Assembly: GCF_002015045.1 (NCBI RefSeq)
Contig: NZ_MUXX01000002.1
Coordinates: 308,345 to 372,344 of the forward strand
DNA from: Haemophilus paraphrohaemolyticus
GTDB taxonomy: Bacteria > Pseudomonadota > Gammaproteobacteria > Enterobacterales > Pasteurellaceae
DNA length: 64,000 bases
Direction: 5' to 3'
Shown here: positions 7,347 through 17,130 of the stretch, piece by piece
Numbering within the stretch: position 1 is the stretch's first letter
Layout: the number at the start of each line of letters is the position of its first letter
Made by a program: the position numbers and the translations under genes
The notes under the pieces: generated by a model
Database searches by the model: none
What the model was told of the DNA's origin: nothing
What the model saw: only the letters and a program-made list of their open reading frames with translations

Positions 7347-9017
7347 ATGTCATCTCAATTTGTTTATACGATGCATCGCGTGGGCAAAGTGGTTCCACCG
7401 AAGCGTCATATTTTGAAAGATATTTCTTTGAGCTTCTTCCCTGGCGCGAAAATCGGGGTGTTGGGCTTAAATGGTGCGGGTAAATCGACCCTTTTACGTA
7501 TTATGGCGGGTGTAGATAAAGAGTTTGAGGGCGAAGCTCGTCCACAACCAGGAATCAAAATCGGTTATCTTCCGCAAGAGCCAAAACTTGAGCCGCAACA
7601 AACCGTGCGTGAAGCGGTGGAAGAAGCCGTTTCAGAAGTAAAAGGCGCCCTAACCCGTTTAGATGAAGTTTATGCACTTTATGCGGATCCTGATGCGGAT
7701 TTTGATAAATTAGCGGCAGAACAAGCCAATCTTGAAGCGATTATCCAAGCACACGATGGACATAATTTAGATAACCAATTAGAGCGTGCAGCAGATGCGT
7801 TACGCTTGCCAGATTGGGACGCAAAAATTGAGCATTTATCCGGGGGTGAACGCCGCCGTGTAGCACTTTGCCGCTTATTGCTTGAAAAACCAGATATGTT
7901 GTTATTAGACGAGCCAACCAACCACTTAGATGCGGAATCGGTGGCGTGGTTAGAACGCTTCTTACACGACTACGAGGGCACGGTAGTGGCGATTACCCAT
8001 GACCGTTACTTTTTAGATAACGTGGCTGGCTGGATCTTAGAGCTTGACCGTGGTGAGGGCATTCCTTGGGAAGGCAACTACTCTTCTTGGTTAGAGCAAA
8101 AAGAGAAACGTTTAGAACAAGAACAAGCGGCTGAAAATGCCCGCCAAAAATCTATTGCGAAAGAATTAGAGTGGGTTCGTCAGAATCCGAAAGGTCGCCA
8201 AGCGAAAAGCAAAGCTCGTATGGCACGCTTCGATGAATTAAATAGCGGCGAATACCAAAAACGTAACGAAACCAACGAACTCTTTATCCCACCTGGTCCA
8301 CGCTTGGGAGATAAAGTGATTGAAGTTCAAAACCTCACTAAGTCTTACGGTGATCGCACTTTAATCGACGATTTATCATTTAGTATTCCAAAAGGTGCCA
8401 TCGTTGGGATTATCGGGGCAAATGGTGCGGGTAAATCAACCTTATTCCGTATGTTGTCAGGTCAAGAACAACCAGATTCAGGTTCTGTGACAATGGGAGA
8501 AACCGTTGTGCTTGCTTCGGTGGATCAGTTCCGTGATTCAATGGATGACAAGAAAACCGTGTGGGAAGAAGTCTCTAACGGACAAGATATTCTGACCATT
8601 GGTAACTTTGAAATTCCAAGCCGTGCATATGTTGGACGCTTCAACTTCAAAGGCGTTGATCAACAAAAACGTGTTGGCGAATTATCCGGTGGTGAACGTG
8701 GTCGTTTACACTTAGCTAAACTTCTACAACGTGGTGGAAACGTGCTGTTATTGGACGAACCAACCAATGACTTAGACGTTGAAACCTTGCGTGCCTTAGA
8801 AAATGCGATTTTAGAATTCCCAGGCTGTGCAATGGTGATTTCCCATGACCGTTGGTTCTTAGACCGTATCGCAACGCATATTTTAGATTACGGTGATGAA
8901 GGTAAAGTCACGTTCTATGAAGGTAACTTCTCAGACTACGAAGAGTGGAAAAAGAAAACCTTAGGCGATGCAGCAACCCAGCCGCACCGTATTAAATATA
9001 AACGAATTACGAAGTAA
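7347..9017 (+). CDS. ettA: Energy-dependent translational throttle protein EttA (ABC-F)
   Basis: Soluble ABC-F ATPase that binds the ribosomal E site and gates the first elongation step according to ATP/ADP. Two ABC cassettes are present: Walker A GLNGAGKST and GANGAGKST, signatures LSGGERRRVAL and LSGGERGRLHL, Walker B DEPTNHLD and DEPTNDLD. The arm and linker lie between (about 240-310). Length 556 and the C-terminal YKRIT are as in E. coli EttA. Single gene with its own upstream region and an uptake-signal terminator. Confidence 0.96.
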   Translation: MSSQFVYTMHRVGKVVPPKRHILKDISLSFFPGAKIGVLGLNGAGKSTLLRIMAGVDKEFEGEARPQPGIKIGYLPQEPKLEPQQTVREAVEEAVSEVKGALTRLDEVYALYADPDADFDKLAAEQANLEAIIQAHDGHNLDNQLERAADALRLPDWDAKIEHLSGGERRRVALCRLLLEKPDMLLLDEPTNHLDAESVAWLERFLHDYEGTVVAITHDRYFLDNVAGWILELDRGEGIPWEGNYSSWLEQKEKRLEQEQAAENARQKSIAKELEWVRQNPKGRQAKSKARMARFDELNSGEYQKRNETNELFIPPGPRLGDKVIEVQNLTKSYGDRTLIDDLSFSIPKGAIVGIIGANGAGKSTLFRMLSGQEQPDSGSVTMGETVVLASVDQFRDSMDDKKTVWEEVSNGQDILTIGNFEIPSRAYVGRFNFKGVDQQKRVGELSGGERGRLHLAKLLQRGGNVLLLDEPTNDLDVETLRALENAILEFPGCAMVISHDRWFLDRIATHILDYGDEGKVTFYEGNFSDYEEWKKKTLGDAATQPHRIKYKRITK

Positions 9018-9031
9018 TTAAAGTATTAGAT

Positions 9032-9079
9032 AAGCGGTTAGATTTTGCAAAAAATTTGCAGAATTTGACCGCTTTATTT
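9032..9079 (+). terminator. Inverted uptake-signal pair with T run, after ettA
   Basis: AAGCGGTTAGATTTTGCAAA pairs imperfectly with the opposite-strand copy ending GACCGCTT, followed by TATTTT. It lies 15 bases after the ettA stop. Confidence 0.65.
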
Positions 9080-9133
9080 TACTGTTCTCATCTCAAGCAA
9101 TCGTTTGCTATTGAATAATAATTCAGAGGTAAA

Positions 9134-9158
9134 ATTAAATATAAAGGGTATATTTAAT
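9134..9158. promoter_or_regulatory. Perfect inverted repeat upstream of dctA, candidate operator
   Basis: ATTAAATATA and TATATTTAAT around AAGGG, 85 bases before the dctA start. Too AT-rich and lacking a T run for a terminator; it could bind a dimeric regulator of dicarboxylate uptake. Confidence 0.35.
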
Positions 9159-9243
9159 ACCAAAAATTTAGTACTATCAGCCATCTTTTTTTAAGTAATA
9201 CAATGAAATTGTTCATTTTTTCAATGAGCTAAGAGGAGTATTT

Positions 9244-10560
9244 ATGCTGACAATTGACGCTAATTCGCTACCGCCACCACCACGCAAACCAAGGTTCTAT
9301 GAGGTTTTATATGTGCAAGTTATTTTTGCCATTATTGTCGGGATTTTATTAGGGCATTTCTTTCCAGAGTTTGGGGAAAGTTTAAAGCCATTGGGCGATG
9401 CGTTTATTAAACTCGTGAAAATGATTATTGCACCTGTGATTTTCCTAACCGTGGTAACGGGTATTGCGGGTATGAATGATATGAAATCGGTTGGGCGTGT
9501 AGCGGGCAAAGCAATGCTCTATTTTTTAACCTTCTCAACATTGGCGTTGGTTGTGGGGATGGTTATCGCCAATATTATTCAACCTGGGGCGGGGCTAAAT
9601 ATTGATCCGAGCACACTGCAATCTACGAAGGTGTCAGAATATGTGAGCAAGGCACAAGAAAGCTCAATGATTGCTTTCTTTATGAATATTATTCCAACCA
9701 CGGTGTTAAGCCCGCTCACGGAAGGGAATATCTTACAGGTACTATTTGTCTCTGTATTATTTGGTATTTCTTTAGCTTCAGTCGGCGAGCATGGTAAACC
9801 TATTACAGATTTGCTGCAAGTTGCTGCAGCACCAATGTTTAAATTGGTCTCAATTGTGATGAAAGTCGCGCCTATTGGTGCACTAGGAGCAATGGCATTT
9901 ACGATTGGCAAATATGGATTGCATTCTATCAGTAATTTAATGTTGCTCATTGTAACCTTTTATATTACCTCGATTTTATTTGTGCTTTTAATTCTTGGGG
10001 CTGTGGCTCGCTATAACGGTTTCTCCATTGTTGGACTTATCCGTTATATCAAAGATGAACTTTGGCTAGTTTTAGGCACTTCTTCTTCAGAAGCAGCATT
10101 GCCAAATTTAATGCAAAAAATGGAAGCTGCTGGTTGTAAAAAATCAGTGGTAGGATTGGTTGTACCAACAGGTTATTCATTTAACTTAGATGGTACAAAC
10201 ATTTATATGACGATGGCAGCCTTATTTATTGCTCAAGCGACCAATACCGATTTAACCATAGGGCAGCAAATCACTTTATTATTGGTGGCAATGCTGAGTT
10301 CTAAAGGTGCGGCTGGCGTAACGGGCGCAGGCTTTATTACTCTGGCGGCAACCTTGTCTGTTGTGCCTGGATTACCCGTGGAAGGAATGGCACTAATTCT
10401 AGGGATTGACCGTTTTATGTCAGAATGTCGTGCTTTAACTAATTTTATTGGTAATGCGTGTGCAACCATTGTGGTTGCTCGTTGGGAAAATGCGTTGGAT
10501 AAAGAGCAATTAGGTAAAGCAATGCGTGGTGAGTTAGTGGTTAAAACAGAAATGCACTAA
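9244..10560 (+). CDS. dctA: C4-dicarboxylate:cation symporter (DctA type)
   Basis: Member of the DAACS family (glutamate/dicarboxylate symporters), 438 residues, with eight spans and two re-entrant hairpins. The serine-rich hairpin tip [17 protein letters not shown] (around 280) and [19 protein letters not shown] (about 312-330) are the cation/substrate motifs. DctA imports succinate, fumarate, malate and orotate; the resemblance is closer to DctA than to GltP. A strong GAGGAG site precedes the ATG. Monocistronic, with its own terminator. Confidence 0.88.
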   Translation: MLTIDANSLPPPPRKPRFYEVLYVQVIFAIIVGILLGHFFPEFGESLKPLGDAFIKLVKMIIAPVIFLTVVTGIAGMNDMKSVGRVAGKAMLYFLTFSTLALVVGMVIANIIQPGAGLNIDPSTLQSTKVSEYVSKAQESSMIAFFMNIIPTTVLSPLTEGNILQVLFVSVLFGISLASVGEHGKPITDLLQVAAAPMFKLVSIVMKVAPIGALGAMAFTIGKYGLHSISNLMLLIVTFYITSILFVLLILGAVARYNGFSIVGLIRYIKDELWLVLGTSSSEAALPNLMQKMEAAGCKKSVVGLVVPTGYSFNLDGTNIYMTMAALFIAQATNTDLTIGQQITLLLVAMLSSKGAAGVTGAGFITLAATLSVVPGLPVEGMALILGIDRFMSECRALTNFIGNACATIVVARWENALDKEQLGKAMRGELVVKTEMH

Positions 10561-10575
10561 TAGCAAATAATGTGA

Positions 10576-10614
10576 AATAGGCTTTGAGTATGTTATGCTC
10601 AAAGCCTATTTTTA
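10576..10614 (+). terminator. Rho-independent terminator after dctA
   Basis: Perfect 13-bp stem AATAGGCTTTGAG / CTCAAAGCCTATT with a 9-base loop and a T tract, just before aroE. Confidence 0.85.
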
Positions 10615-10629
10615 TATAAGGAATGTGAA

Positions 10630-11445
10630 ATGAACCAATATGCCGTGTGGGGCAATCCCATTGCTCAAAGTAAGTCACCTCGTATCCATCAGCTTTTTGC
10701 GGAACAAGCGGGCAAAAATATGAGTTATGTTGCAAAATTGGGCGATGAGCAAGATTTTGAGCAGCAGCTCACTGAGTTTTTCAAACAGGCTCAAGGTGTG
10801 AATATTACCGCACCATTTAAAGAAAGAGCATTTAAGTTAGCGGACGAGCATAGCGAAAGCTGTTTGTTAGCAGGGGCTTGTAACACGTTGAAACGCTTGG
10901 AAGATGGGCGTTTGTATGCGGATAATACGGATGGCGTAGGATTGTGTAATGATTTGGCTCGTTTAGGTTGGTTAAAAGCGGGGCAGAAAGTCTTGATTTT
11001 AGGCGCAGGCGGTGCAACAAAAGGTGTATTACTGCCAATGTTACAGGCAGAGCAAGTAATTACGCTATATAATCGAACCTTTGAAAAAGCAGTTGATTTA
11101 GCCGAGAAATTTGCAAAATTTGGCAATATTCAAGCCGCTTGTTGGGAAGAGATATGTTCTCAAAAATTTGATTTGATCATCAATGCCACTTCGCTTGGTT
11201 TGCAAGGGAAATGTGTGGAACTGCCTGCTCATCTTTTCCAAGATGCTTTTGTTTACGATATGCAATATGCCCTTGAGATGAAAACGCCATTTTTGAATTA
11301 TGCTAAAGCCAATGGAGCTATCAAATATCAAGATGGCTTGGGAATGTTAGTGGGGCAGGCTGCCGTTTCATTCCAATTGTGGGAAGGGATAATGCCAGAT
11401 GTTGATCCTGTTCTCAGACAATTAAAAGCAGAAATGAGTAAATAG
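10630..11445 (+). CDS. aroE: Shikimate dehydrogenase AroE
   Basis: Reduces 3-dehydroshikimate to shikimate with NADPH in aromatic amino-acid synthesis. SKSPRIHQ binds substrate; the catalytic Lys is in NITAPFKERAF and the Asp in NTDGVG. The Rossmann loop GAGGATKG, NATSLGL and the C-terminal DGLGMLVGQAA are all in order. 271 residues is the usual size. It starts 16 bases after the dctA terminator with an AAGGAA site. Confidence 0.96.
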   Translation: MNQYAVWGNPIAQSKSPRIHQLFAEQAGKNMSYVAKLGDEQDFEQQLTEFFKQAQGVNITAPFKERAFKLADEHSESCLLAGACNTLKRLEDGRLYADNTDGVGLCNDLARLGWLKAGQKVLILGAGGATKGVLLPMLQAEQVITLYNRTFEKAVDLAEKFAKFGNIQAACWEEICSQKFDLIINATSLGLQGKCVELPAHLFQDAFVYDMQYALEMKTPFLNYAKANGAIKYQDGLGMLVGQAAVSFQLWEGIMPDVDPVLRQLKAEMSK

Positions 11446-11552
11446 CACTATTTCGAGCTGTTATTTAATAAACAAAAAAATGCTGTTTTTATGCCAAAGT
11501 GTTGAAATTGTCGGCAAAAGAGATAAAAATTACATTTTTTGCGAAAAAACGT

Positions 11553-11581
11553 TTGACGAGCAGGGATAAAATCAGCATAAT
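11553..11581 (+). promoter_or_regulatory. Sigma70 promoter of the tRNA Met-Leu-Gln-Gln operon
   Basis: TTGACG and CATAAT with a 17-base spacer, followed by a GC-rich discriminator (GCACCCC) typical of stringently controlled stable-RNA promoters. The first tRNA starts about 38 bases downstream. Confidence 0.75.
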
Positions 11582-11619
11582 GCACCCCGTAAACCGATAC
11601 GGTGAACGCAAAATAAAAT

Positions 11620-11696
11620 GGCTACATAGCTCAGCTGGTTAGAGCACAACACTCATAATGTTGGGGTCGCAAGTTCGAATCTCGCTGTAGCCACCA
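11620..11696 (+). tRNA. tRNA-Met (anticodon CAT, elongator)
   Basis: Cloverleaf with acceptor GGCTACA / TGTAGCC, anticodon loop CTCATAA, T-loop TTCGAAT and encoded CCA. The fully paired first base pair marks the elongator rather than initiator form. Confidence 0.95.
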
Positions 11697-11699
11697 TTT

Positions 11700-11784
11700 G
11701 CGGGACTGGCGAAATTGGTAGACGCACCAGATTTAGGTTCTGGCGCCGAGAGGTGTGTGGGTTCAAGTCCCTCGTCCCGCACCA
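11700..11784 (+). tRNA. tRNA-Leu (anticodon TAG)
   Basis: Class II tRNA with acceptor GCGGGAC / GTCCCGC, anticodon loop TTTAGGT, long variable arm and encoded CCA. It follows tRNA-Met after three bases, so they are cotranscribed. Confidence 0.95.
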
Positions 11785-11807
11785 TTTAGGTTTACAAAAA
11801 TTAGTGT

Positions 11808-11882
11808 TGGGGTATCGCCAAGCGGTAAGGCACCGGGTTTTGATCTCGGCATCCCTAGGTTCGAATCCTAGTACCCCAGCCA
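11808..11882 (+). tRNA. tRNA-Gln (anticodon TTG), first copy
   Basis: Acceptor TGGGGTA / TACCCCA, anticodon loop TTTTGAT and encoded CCA. Same operon as the preceding tRNAs. Confidence 0.95.
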
Positions 11883-11940
11883 TCTAATTACTTTCAATAA
11901 AATCAAATATAAAGCTAACATTTGTTAGTTTTTTTTCTTT

Positions 11941-12015
11941 TGGGGTATCGCCAAGCGGTAAGGCACCGGGTTTTGATCTCGGCATCCCTAGGTTCGAATC
12001 CTAGTACCCCAGCCA
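11941..12015 (+). tRNA. tRNA-Gln (anticodon TTG), second identical copy
   Basis: Identical in all 75 positions to the copy 58 bases upstream. A tandem duplication kept identical, probably by gene conversion. Confidence 0.95.
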
Positions 12016-12157
12016 TATTATCCAATTTTTATAATTTTCCTTTTTAATTTTATTTGCATTTTATTCTATTGTATTTGCTTCGTTTATCACTTTTGATTTC
12101 CTTAAAAATTCATTAAAATACCCCTAATTTTTTATAATTAAATTAAAGGAAATCACC

Positions 12158-13798
12158 ATGCAAAAAATCAACCCAACTAGCACAGTGGCTTGGCAAGCAT
12201 TAGAAGCACACAAAGCAGACAATCTTACCATTCCACAGCTTTTCGCAGAAAATCCAAACCGTTTCGAACAATACTCTTTAAATTTTGCCGATCAAATCCT
12301 TGTCGATTACTCCAAAAACGCTATCAATGAAAAAACCTTAGGTTTATTACGCCAATTAGCAAGTGAATGCGGTCTAGCATCAGCAACAGAAGCAATGTTC
12401 ACTGGGCAAAAAATTAACCGCACAGAAAATCGTGCGGTACTACATACAGCATTACGTAACCGTTCAAACGCTCCTGTTTTAGTGGATGGTAAAGATATTA
12501 TGCCTGAAGTGAACGCTGTATTAGCAAAAATGAAAGATTTTTGTGAGCGTGTAATTTCAGGTGAATGGAAAGGCTATACAGGCAAAGCGATTACCGATGT
12601 GATCAACATTGGTATTGGCGGTTCAGATTTAGGTCCTTATATGGTTACTGAAGCACTTCGTCCATATAAAAACCACCTCACAATGCACTTTGTGTCTAAC
12701 GTGGACGGCACGCACATTGCAGAAACCTTGAAAAAAGTGAATCCAGAAACAACGCTTGTGTTAGTGGCTTCGAAAACTTTTACTACCCAAGAGACTATGA
12801 CCAATGCACACACTGCACGCGATTGGTTATTGGCTGCAGCAAAAGATGAATCTGCGGTAGCAAAACATTTTGCGGCACTTTCAACAAATGCAAAAGAAGT
12901 GGAAAAATTTGGTATTGATACCAACAATATGTTCGAATTCTGGGATTGGGTGGGCGGTCGCTACTCGCTTTGGTCTGCTATCGGCTTATCTATCGCTCTT
13001 TCAATCGGTTTTGAAAACTTTGAGCAATTGCTTTCAGGTGCACACGAAATGGATAAACATTTCCGCACCGCACCAATCGAGCAAAACATCCCTGCAACCC
13101 TTGCATTAGTAGGAATTTGGAACAGCAACTTCTTAGGTGCAGAAACTGAAGCATTATTACCTTATGATCAATATTTACATCGTTTTGCAGCTTATTTCCA
13201 ACAAGGTAATATGGAATCTAATGGTAAATTTGTGGGACGTGATGGCAAAGCGGTAAACTACCAAACAGGCCCAATCGTATGGGGCGAACCTGGCACAAAC
13301 GGTCAACACGCATTCTATCAATTGATTCACCAAGGTACCAAAATCATCCCTTGTGATTTCATTGCACCCGCTCAAACACACAATGCGGTAGGCGATCACC
13401 ACGCAAAATTACTCTCAAACTTCTTTGCTCAAACAGAAGCATTAGCGTTCGGTAAATCAAAAGAAGTGGTTGAACAAGAGTTCTTACAAGCGGGTAAAAA
13501 ATTGGAAGAAGTTGCAGAAATTGTGCCGTTCAAAGTATTTACAGGCAACAAACCAACCAACTCAATTTTGGTGCAAAAAATCACTCCATTCACATTGGGT
13601 GCATTGATTGCGATGTATGAACACAAAATCTTTGTTCAAGGCGTAATTTTCAATATCTACAGCTTCGATCAATGGGGCGTAGAACTCGGCAAACAATTAG
13701 CAAACCGCATCTTACCAGAGCTTCAAGGCAGTGAAAAAGTAACCAGCCACGACAGCTCAACGAATGGTTTAATCAACCAATTCAAAGCGTGGCGTTAA
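12158..13798 (+). CDS. pgi: Glucose-6-phosphate isomerase Pgi
   Basis: Interconverts glucose 6-phosphate and fructose 6-phosphate in glycolysis. Motifs include [14 protein letters not shown] (about 148-161), the SKTFTTQET phosphate loop, the catalytic Glu region [11 protein letters not shown], the His in [10 protein letters not shown], and the C-terminal Lys region [13 protein letters not shown]. 546 residues is normal for the bacterial long form. AAAGGAAATC precedes the ATG. Confidence 0.97.
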   Translation: MQKINPTSTVAWQALEAHKADNLTIPQLFAENPNRFEQYSLNFADQILVDYSKNAINEKTLGLLRQLASECGLASATEAMFTGQKINRTENRAVLHTALRNRSNAPVLVDGKDIMPEVNAVLAKMKDFCERVISGEWKGYTGKAITDVINIGIGGSDLGPYMVTEALRPYKNHLTMHFVSNVDGTHIAETLKKVNPETTLVLVASKTFTTQETMTNAHTARDWLLAAAKDESAVAKHFAALSTNAKEVEKFGIDTNNMFEFWDWVGGRYSLWSAIGLSIALSIGFENFEQLLSGAHEMDKHFRTAPIEQNIPATLALVGIWNSNFLGAETEALLPYDQYLHRFAAYFQQGNMESNGKFVGRDGKAVNYQTGPIVWGEPGTNGQHAFYQLIHQGTKIIPCDFIAPAQTHNAVGDHHAKLLSNFFAQTEALAFGKSKEVVEQEFLQAGKKLEEVAEIVPFKVFTGNKPTNSILVQKITPFTLGALIAMYEHKIFVQGVIFNIYSFDQWGVELGKQLANRILPELQGSEKVTSHDSSTNGLINQFKAWR

Positions 13799-13820
13799 TT
13801 TTGTAATTTAACTATGATTC

Positions 13821-13869
13821 AAGCGGTGCGATTCGTAAAACTTTTTGCAAATTGCACCGCTTATTTTTT
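13821..13869 (+). terminator. Inverted uptake-signal pair with T run, after pgi
   Basis: AAGCGGTGC stem closed by GCACCGCTT, then TATTTTTT. It ends only four bases before the ruvC ATG, so ruvC transcription must read from or through it. Confidence 0.6.
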
Positions 13870-13872
13870 GAT

Positions 13873-14451
13873 ATGGCAATTATTTTAGGCATAGACCCAG
13901 GCTCAAGGCTCACTGGCTACGGTGTAATCCGCCAAACAGGGCGACATTTAGACTATCTTGGCAGTGGTGTGATTCGCACTGCAGCAGACGATCTTCCTAC
14001 GCGTTTAAAACGCATTTATGCAGGCGTCACCGAAGTGATAACCCAATTCCACCCCGAAATGTTCGCAATTGAACAAGTCTTTATGGCAAAAAATGCCGAT
14101 TCGGCTCTTAAACTTGGACAAGCTCGTGGCACGGCAATTGTCGCAGCAGTGAATCACGATCTTCCAGTGTTTGAATATGCGGCTCGATTAGTGAAACAGA
14201 CGGTAGTAGGTATTGGTTCAGCTGACAAAGTGCAGGTGCAAGATATGGTAATGCGAATGCTGCAACTTTCCGCCAAACCACAAGCAGATGCGGCAGATGC
14301 GCTTGCCATTGCGATTACTCACGCACACTCTATTCAGCATTCCTTAGTCGTAGCAAAACAAAGTAGCCAAAAAGTAAATAGCGAAAAAGAACAAATTTTA
14401 GCCTTAATGAAAACTCGTTACAGCCGCGGGCGTTTTCGTTTAAAAGGCTAA
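13873..14451 (+). CDS. ruvC: Holliday junction endonuclease RuvC
   Basis: Resolves Holliday junctions with RuvAB in recombination repair. The start used gives [17 protein letters not shown], the RNase H-like first strand with catalytic Asp7. The other acidic residues are in FAIEQVF and in DAADALAIA. 192 residues, as usual. An upstream in-frame ATG at 13852 lies inside the terminator stem and is not used. No good ribosome site is visible. An acylphosphatase gene follows at once. Confidence 0.93.
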   Translation: MAIILGIDPGSRLTGYGVIRQTGRHLDYLGSGVIRTAADDLPTRLKRIYAGVTEVITQFHPEMFAIEQVFMAKNADSALKLGQARGTAIVAAVNHDLPVFEYAARLVKQTVVGIGSADKVQVQDMVMRMLQLSAKPQADAADALAIAITHAHSIQHSLVVAKQSSQKVNSEKEQILALMKTRYSRGRFRLKG

Positions 14452-14463
14452 TAGGAGGGAAAA

Positions 14464-14736
14464 GTGATTACCAAACAATTCTTTGTTTTTGGACGAGTAC
14501 AAGGTGTAGGCTTTCGCTTTTTCACCTTACAACAGGCGGGGAAACTAGGCTTAAAAGGCACAGTCAGCAACCGCATTGATGGCAGTGTAGAAGTAATAGT
14601 TCAAGGCACAGAAGATCAAATATCCTTAATGCGAGCTTAGCTTTTGGATGTACCGAAAACAGCAACGGTAGAAAGAGTAGTTGAGAATAATTATGTTGAA
14701 ACACGAGAACTAGAGCGATTTTCGATTATTGGGTAG
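14464..14736 (+). pseudogene. yccX: Acylphosphatase gene with an in-frame amber codon
   Basis: The frame from GTG 14464 (strong TAGGAGGG site) reads as an acylphosphatase of 90 residues: FVFGRVQGVGFRFF with the catalytic Arg, then GTVSNRIDGSVEV with the catalytic Asn. It is broken by TAG at 14638-14640 and continues LLDVPKTATVERV to its normal stop. Family members usually have a Trp or similar residue there, so TGG to TAG is the simplest change. The truncated 58-residue product keeps both catalytic residues but lacks the last strands, so it is probably inactive. Confidence 0.85.
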
Positions 14737-14792
14737 TCATCTCTATTTATGAGATATTCTCTGATATTGTAAAAATTATGCTCCAAATAATA

Positions 14793-14821
14793 TTGACTCG
14801 CATTAAAAACTCCCATATAGT
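14793..14821 (+). promoter_or_regulatory. Sigma70 promoter of the TonB-dependent receptor
   Basis: TTGACT and TATAGT with a 17-base spacer, about 60 bases before the start codon and just upstream of a Fur-like palindrome. Confidence 0.65.
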
Positions 14822-14840
14822 TACGCCACTTTTTTGCAAG

Positions 14841-14855
14841 TAAGAATAATTCTTA
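14841..14855. promoter_or_regulatory. Fur-box-like palindrome
   Basis: TAAGAATAATTCTTA followed by TC; an inverted repeat resembling half of the AT-rich Fur consensus. It overlaps the initially transcribed region of the receptor promoter, where a Fe-Fur dimer would block transcription. Similarity by eye only. Confidence 0.5.
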
Positions 14856-14880
14856 TCTTTCTTTATTTTGGAATCTACAT

Positions 14881-17001
14881 ATGAAATTGAAAAACACCCC
14901 ACTTTCTGTTGCTGTGCTTACAGCGCTTTCTTCTTTTGCATACGCAAACACTGCTGATTCAGTGAAACTTGATGTTGTTCAAGTTGTTTCTGAAAATGCA
15001 GGAGCAAAAAGCAAAACTAATGTTGTAACCTTAAAAGATCTTCAAAAATCGACCAACGAAGATTTAAGAGGTGTATTAAGTGCTGAACCTGCAATTAACT
15101 TCGGTGGCGGTAACGGTGGCACATCGCAATGGGTGACTATTCGTGGTATGGGTCAAGACCAAATTGATTTCAAAGTAGATAATACTTCAAGCGACACCCC
15201 AGTTTTCCATCACCAAAGCCGTTTTATGTTAGATCCAAGCCTTATTAAACGTATTGACGTACGTAAAGGTGCAGGTTCTGCAAGTGCGGGCATTGGTGTA
15301 ACCAGTGGCTCTATTGAAGCCACGACGGTTGATGCAAAAGATTTATTAGAAGAAGGTCAAGAGTTTGGTTTCAAACTTAATGCTGGCGTAAGTAGCAATA
15401 AAGGCCACTCACAAGGTGCAACTGTTTATGGTAAAGCAGGCGTTGTAGATGCATTATTAAGCGGTAACTGGCAAACTCTTGAAAATTACAAAGGCGGTAA
15501 AGGCTATTCAAATAAAGATGGCTCTGATGTGGTTAAAAATAGTGCGTTAGGACAACGTGGTCTATTAGCCAAATTTGGCGTGGATATTACAGAAAATCAA
15601 CGCGTTGTGTTAAGCCATCGCCAAGAACAATATCACGGTGAACGAGCATTACGCGAAGAGTTTGATTTCTCACAATCTTATTTAGCAGGTACAAGTCAAG
15701 ATCTTAAAGCTGGTCAAACATTAAGTCGTGTTTTGGCAGGTAAAGATAGACGTGGAAATAACACCTATTATATTTTAGATTCAAACGGTGCCTTGATTGC
15801 GAATGATGCAACTAATAACCCTCGTTATCGTATTACGACACAAGATACGACAAACTTAGAGTGGAGTGGTAAAAATATGGGCTTCATTACTGAAGCAAAA
15901 GCAAATGCTTACCGTATTGAAACCTCACGCAAAGAACCTGCCGAAAATAGTACTACACGTGTTTTAACTCACGGTGCAAACTTAGATTTAGATTCCGAGA
16001 TTGGTGAAAGTCACTGGTTAAAATATGGTGTAAATTATCGTCATCAAGAAGCAAAACCAAATTCAATTCAAGAAATAGCTCGTGATCGTGCAACGGGTCG
16101 TATGGTTGCAACAGGTGTAAAACGCAACCAACAAAAAGAAGATGTGGGTTTATATGTTGAAGGGATTTGGGGCTTTGGACCTGTTACATTAACCACAGGT
16201 GCACGTTACGATCACTTTAAATTCAAAGCGAACAGTGGCAAAACCGTCAGCCACGCTGATTTCAATCCAAGCATTGGTTTAATCTGGCAAGCGTTAGATA
16301 ATTTAAGTTTCAATACTAACTTAAACTATGCAAGCCGTAGCCCACGTATGTTTGAAGCGATGTTAGCAGGCAATACATTACGTGATGTTTCAGATAATCT
16401 ACGTGCAGAAAAAGCACGTAACACAGAAGTGGGTTTCAATTATGATGTAACTAAAAACATCTCATTAAACGGTAGCTACTTCTGGCAAAAAGTAAAAGAT
16501 GCTCACGCGACTAAAGCTAACACCATTGTAAATGCTGCACTACTACGTAACCAAGGTTATGAATTAGGCGGCGCTTATAAACAAGGTGGTTTCAAATTCC
16601 GTGTAGGCGTTGCCGAAAGTAAACCAGAAACCTTCACATTTAACAATGCAAGTTTAGATCATGCCGTATTTGCAGTAGCAACAGGTCGCACTTGGACAAC
16701 ATCCGTTTCTTATAAATTTGAAAATCCAAGTTTAGAATTAGGTTGGAAAGGTCGTTTTGTTGAAGGCGAAACAGGCACACCAAGTCGCGGGTCAAATGCT
16801 GGTTCAGCGGCAATCAAACAATCAGGGTATGGTGTGAGTGATTTCTATGCAAACTGGGAAGCAAACAAAAACTTAATGCTTAATTTTGCGGTAAATAACG
16901 CATTTAACAAAAACTATAAGAGCCATAGCCAACGTGCTGGTGGTAATAGTTTAGCGGGTGCAGGTCGTGATTTCCGTATGAATGCAACTTACACTTTCTA
17001 A
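14881..17001 (+). CDS. fetA: TonB-dependent outer-membrane receptor, FetA/FrpB family
   Basis: 706 residues with a signal peptide ending ASSFAYA-N, then a plug domain and a 22-strand barrel ending in the outer-membrane signature YTF. Plug motifs NFGGGNGGTSQWVTIRGMG, KVDNTSSD and KGAGSASAGIGVTSGSIEA closely follow neisserial FetA/FrpB, a ferric enterobactin-type siderophore receptor. The substrate is therefore probably a ferric catecholate, but barrel loops decide this and are not diagnostic here. No transport genes adjoin it. Promoter and Fur-like site upstream suggest iron repression; a terminator follows. Confidence 0.85.
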   Translation: MKLKNTPLSVAVLTALSSFAYANTADSVKLDVVQVVSENAGAKSKTNVVTLKDLQKSTNEDLRGVLSAEPAINFGGGNGGTSQWVTIRGMGQDQIDFKVDNTSSDTPVFHHQSRFMLDPSLIKRIDVRKGAGSASAGIGVTSGSIEATTVDAKDLLEEGQEFGFKLNAGVSSNKGHSQGATVYGKAGVVDALLSGNWQTLENYKGGKGYSNKDGSDVVKNSALGQRGLLAKFGVDITENQRVVLSHRQEQYHGERALREEFDFSQSYLAGTSQDLKAGQTLSRVLAGKDRRGNNTYYILDSNGALIANDATNNPRYRITTQDTTNLEWSGKNMGFITEAKANAYRIETSRKEPAENSTTRVLTHGANLDLDSEIGESHWLKYGVNYRHQEAKPNSIQEIARDRATGRMVATGVKRNQQKEDVGLYVEGIWGFGPVTLTTGARYDHFKFKANSGKTVSHADFNPSIGLIWQALDNLSFNTNLNYASRSPRMFEAMLAGNTLRDVSDNLRAEKARNTEVGFNYDVTKNISLNGSYFWQKVKDAHATKANTIVNAALLRNQGYELGGAYKQGGFKFRVGVAESKPETFTFNNASLDHAVFAVATGRTWTTSVSYKFENPSLELGWKGRFVEGETGTPSRGSNAGSAAIKQSGYGVSDFYANWEANKNLMLNFAVNNAFNKNYKSHSQRAGGNSLAGAGRDFRMNATYTF

Positions 17002-17025
17002 TTTCATAATAATCCCTCTATGATC

Positions 17026-17066
17026 AAACCTTACCCACCTCTTTCGAGGTAGGTAAGGTTTTTTTC
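17026..17066 (+). terminator. Rho-independent terminator after the receptor gene
   Basis: AAACCTTACC stem closed by GGTAAGGTTT with an inner ACCTC/GAGGT stem and a seven-T run. Confidence 0.85.
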
Positions 17067-17130
17067 GTTCTCCCTCTTTCGGATTTATGGCATAATCTGT
17101 GCAGTTTTATTTTTGTTCACTTAGATTTCA

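Noticed and set aside
6491..14640. Two amber-interrupted genes might mean amber recoding or a suppressor tRNA in this organism.
   Set aside because: Many intact genes here (for example aroE, nrfC, rlmN, tex, nrfF) end normally in TAG, and no tRNA with a CTA anticodon was seen. Independent nonsense mutations are simpler.
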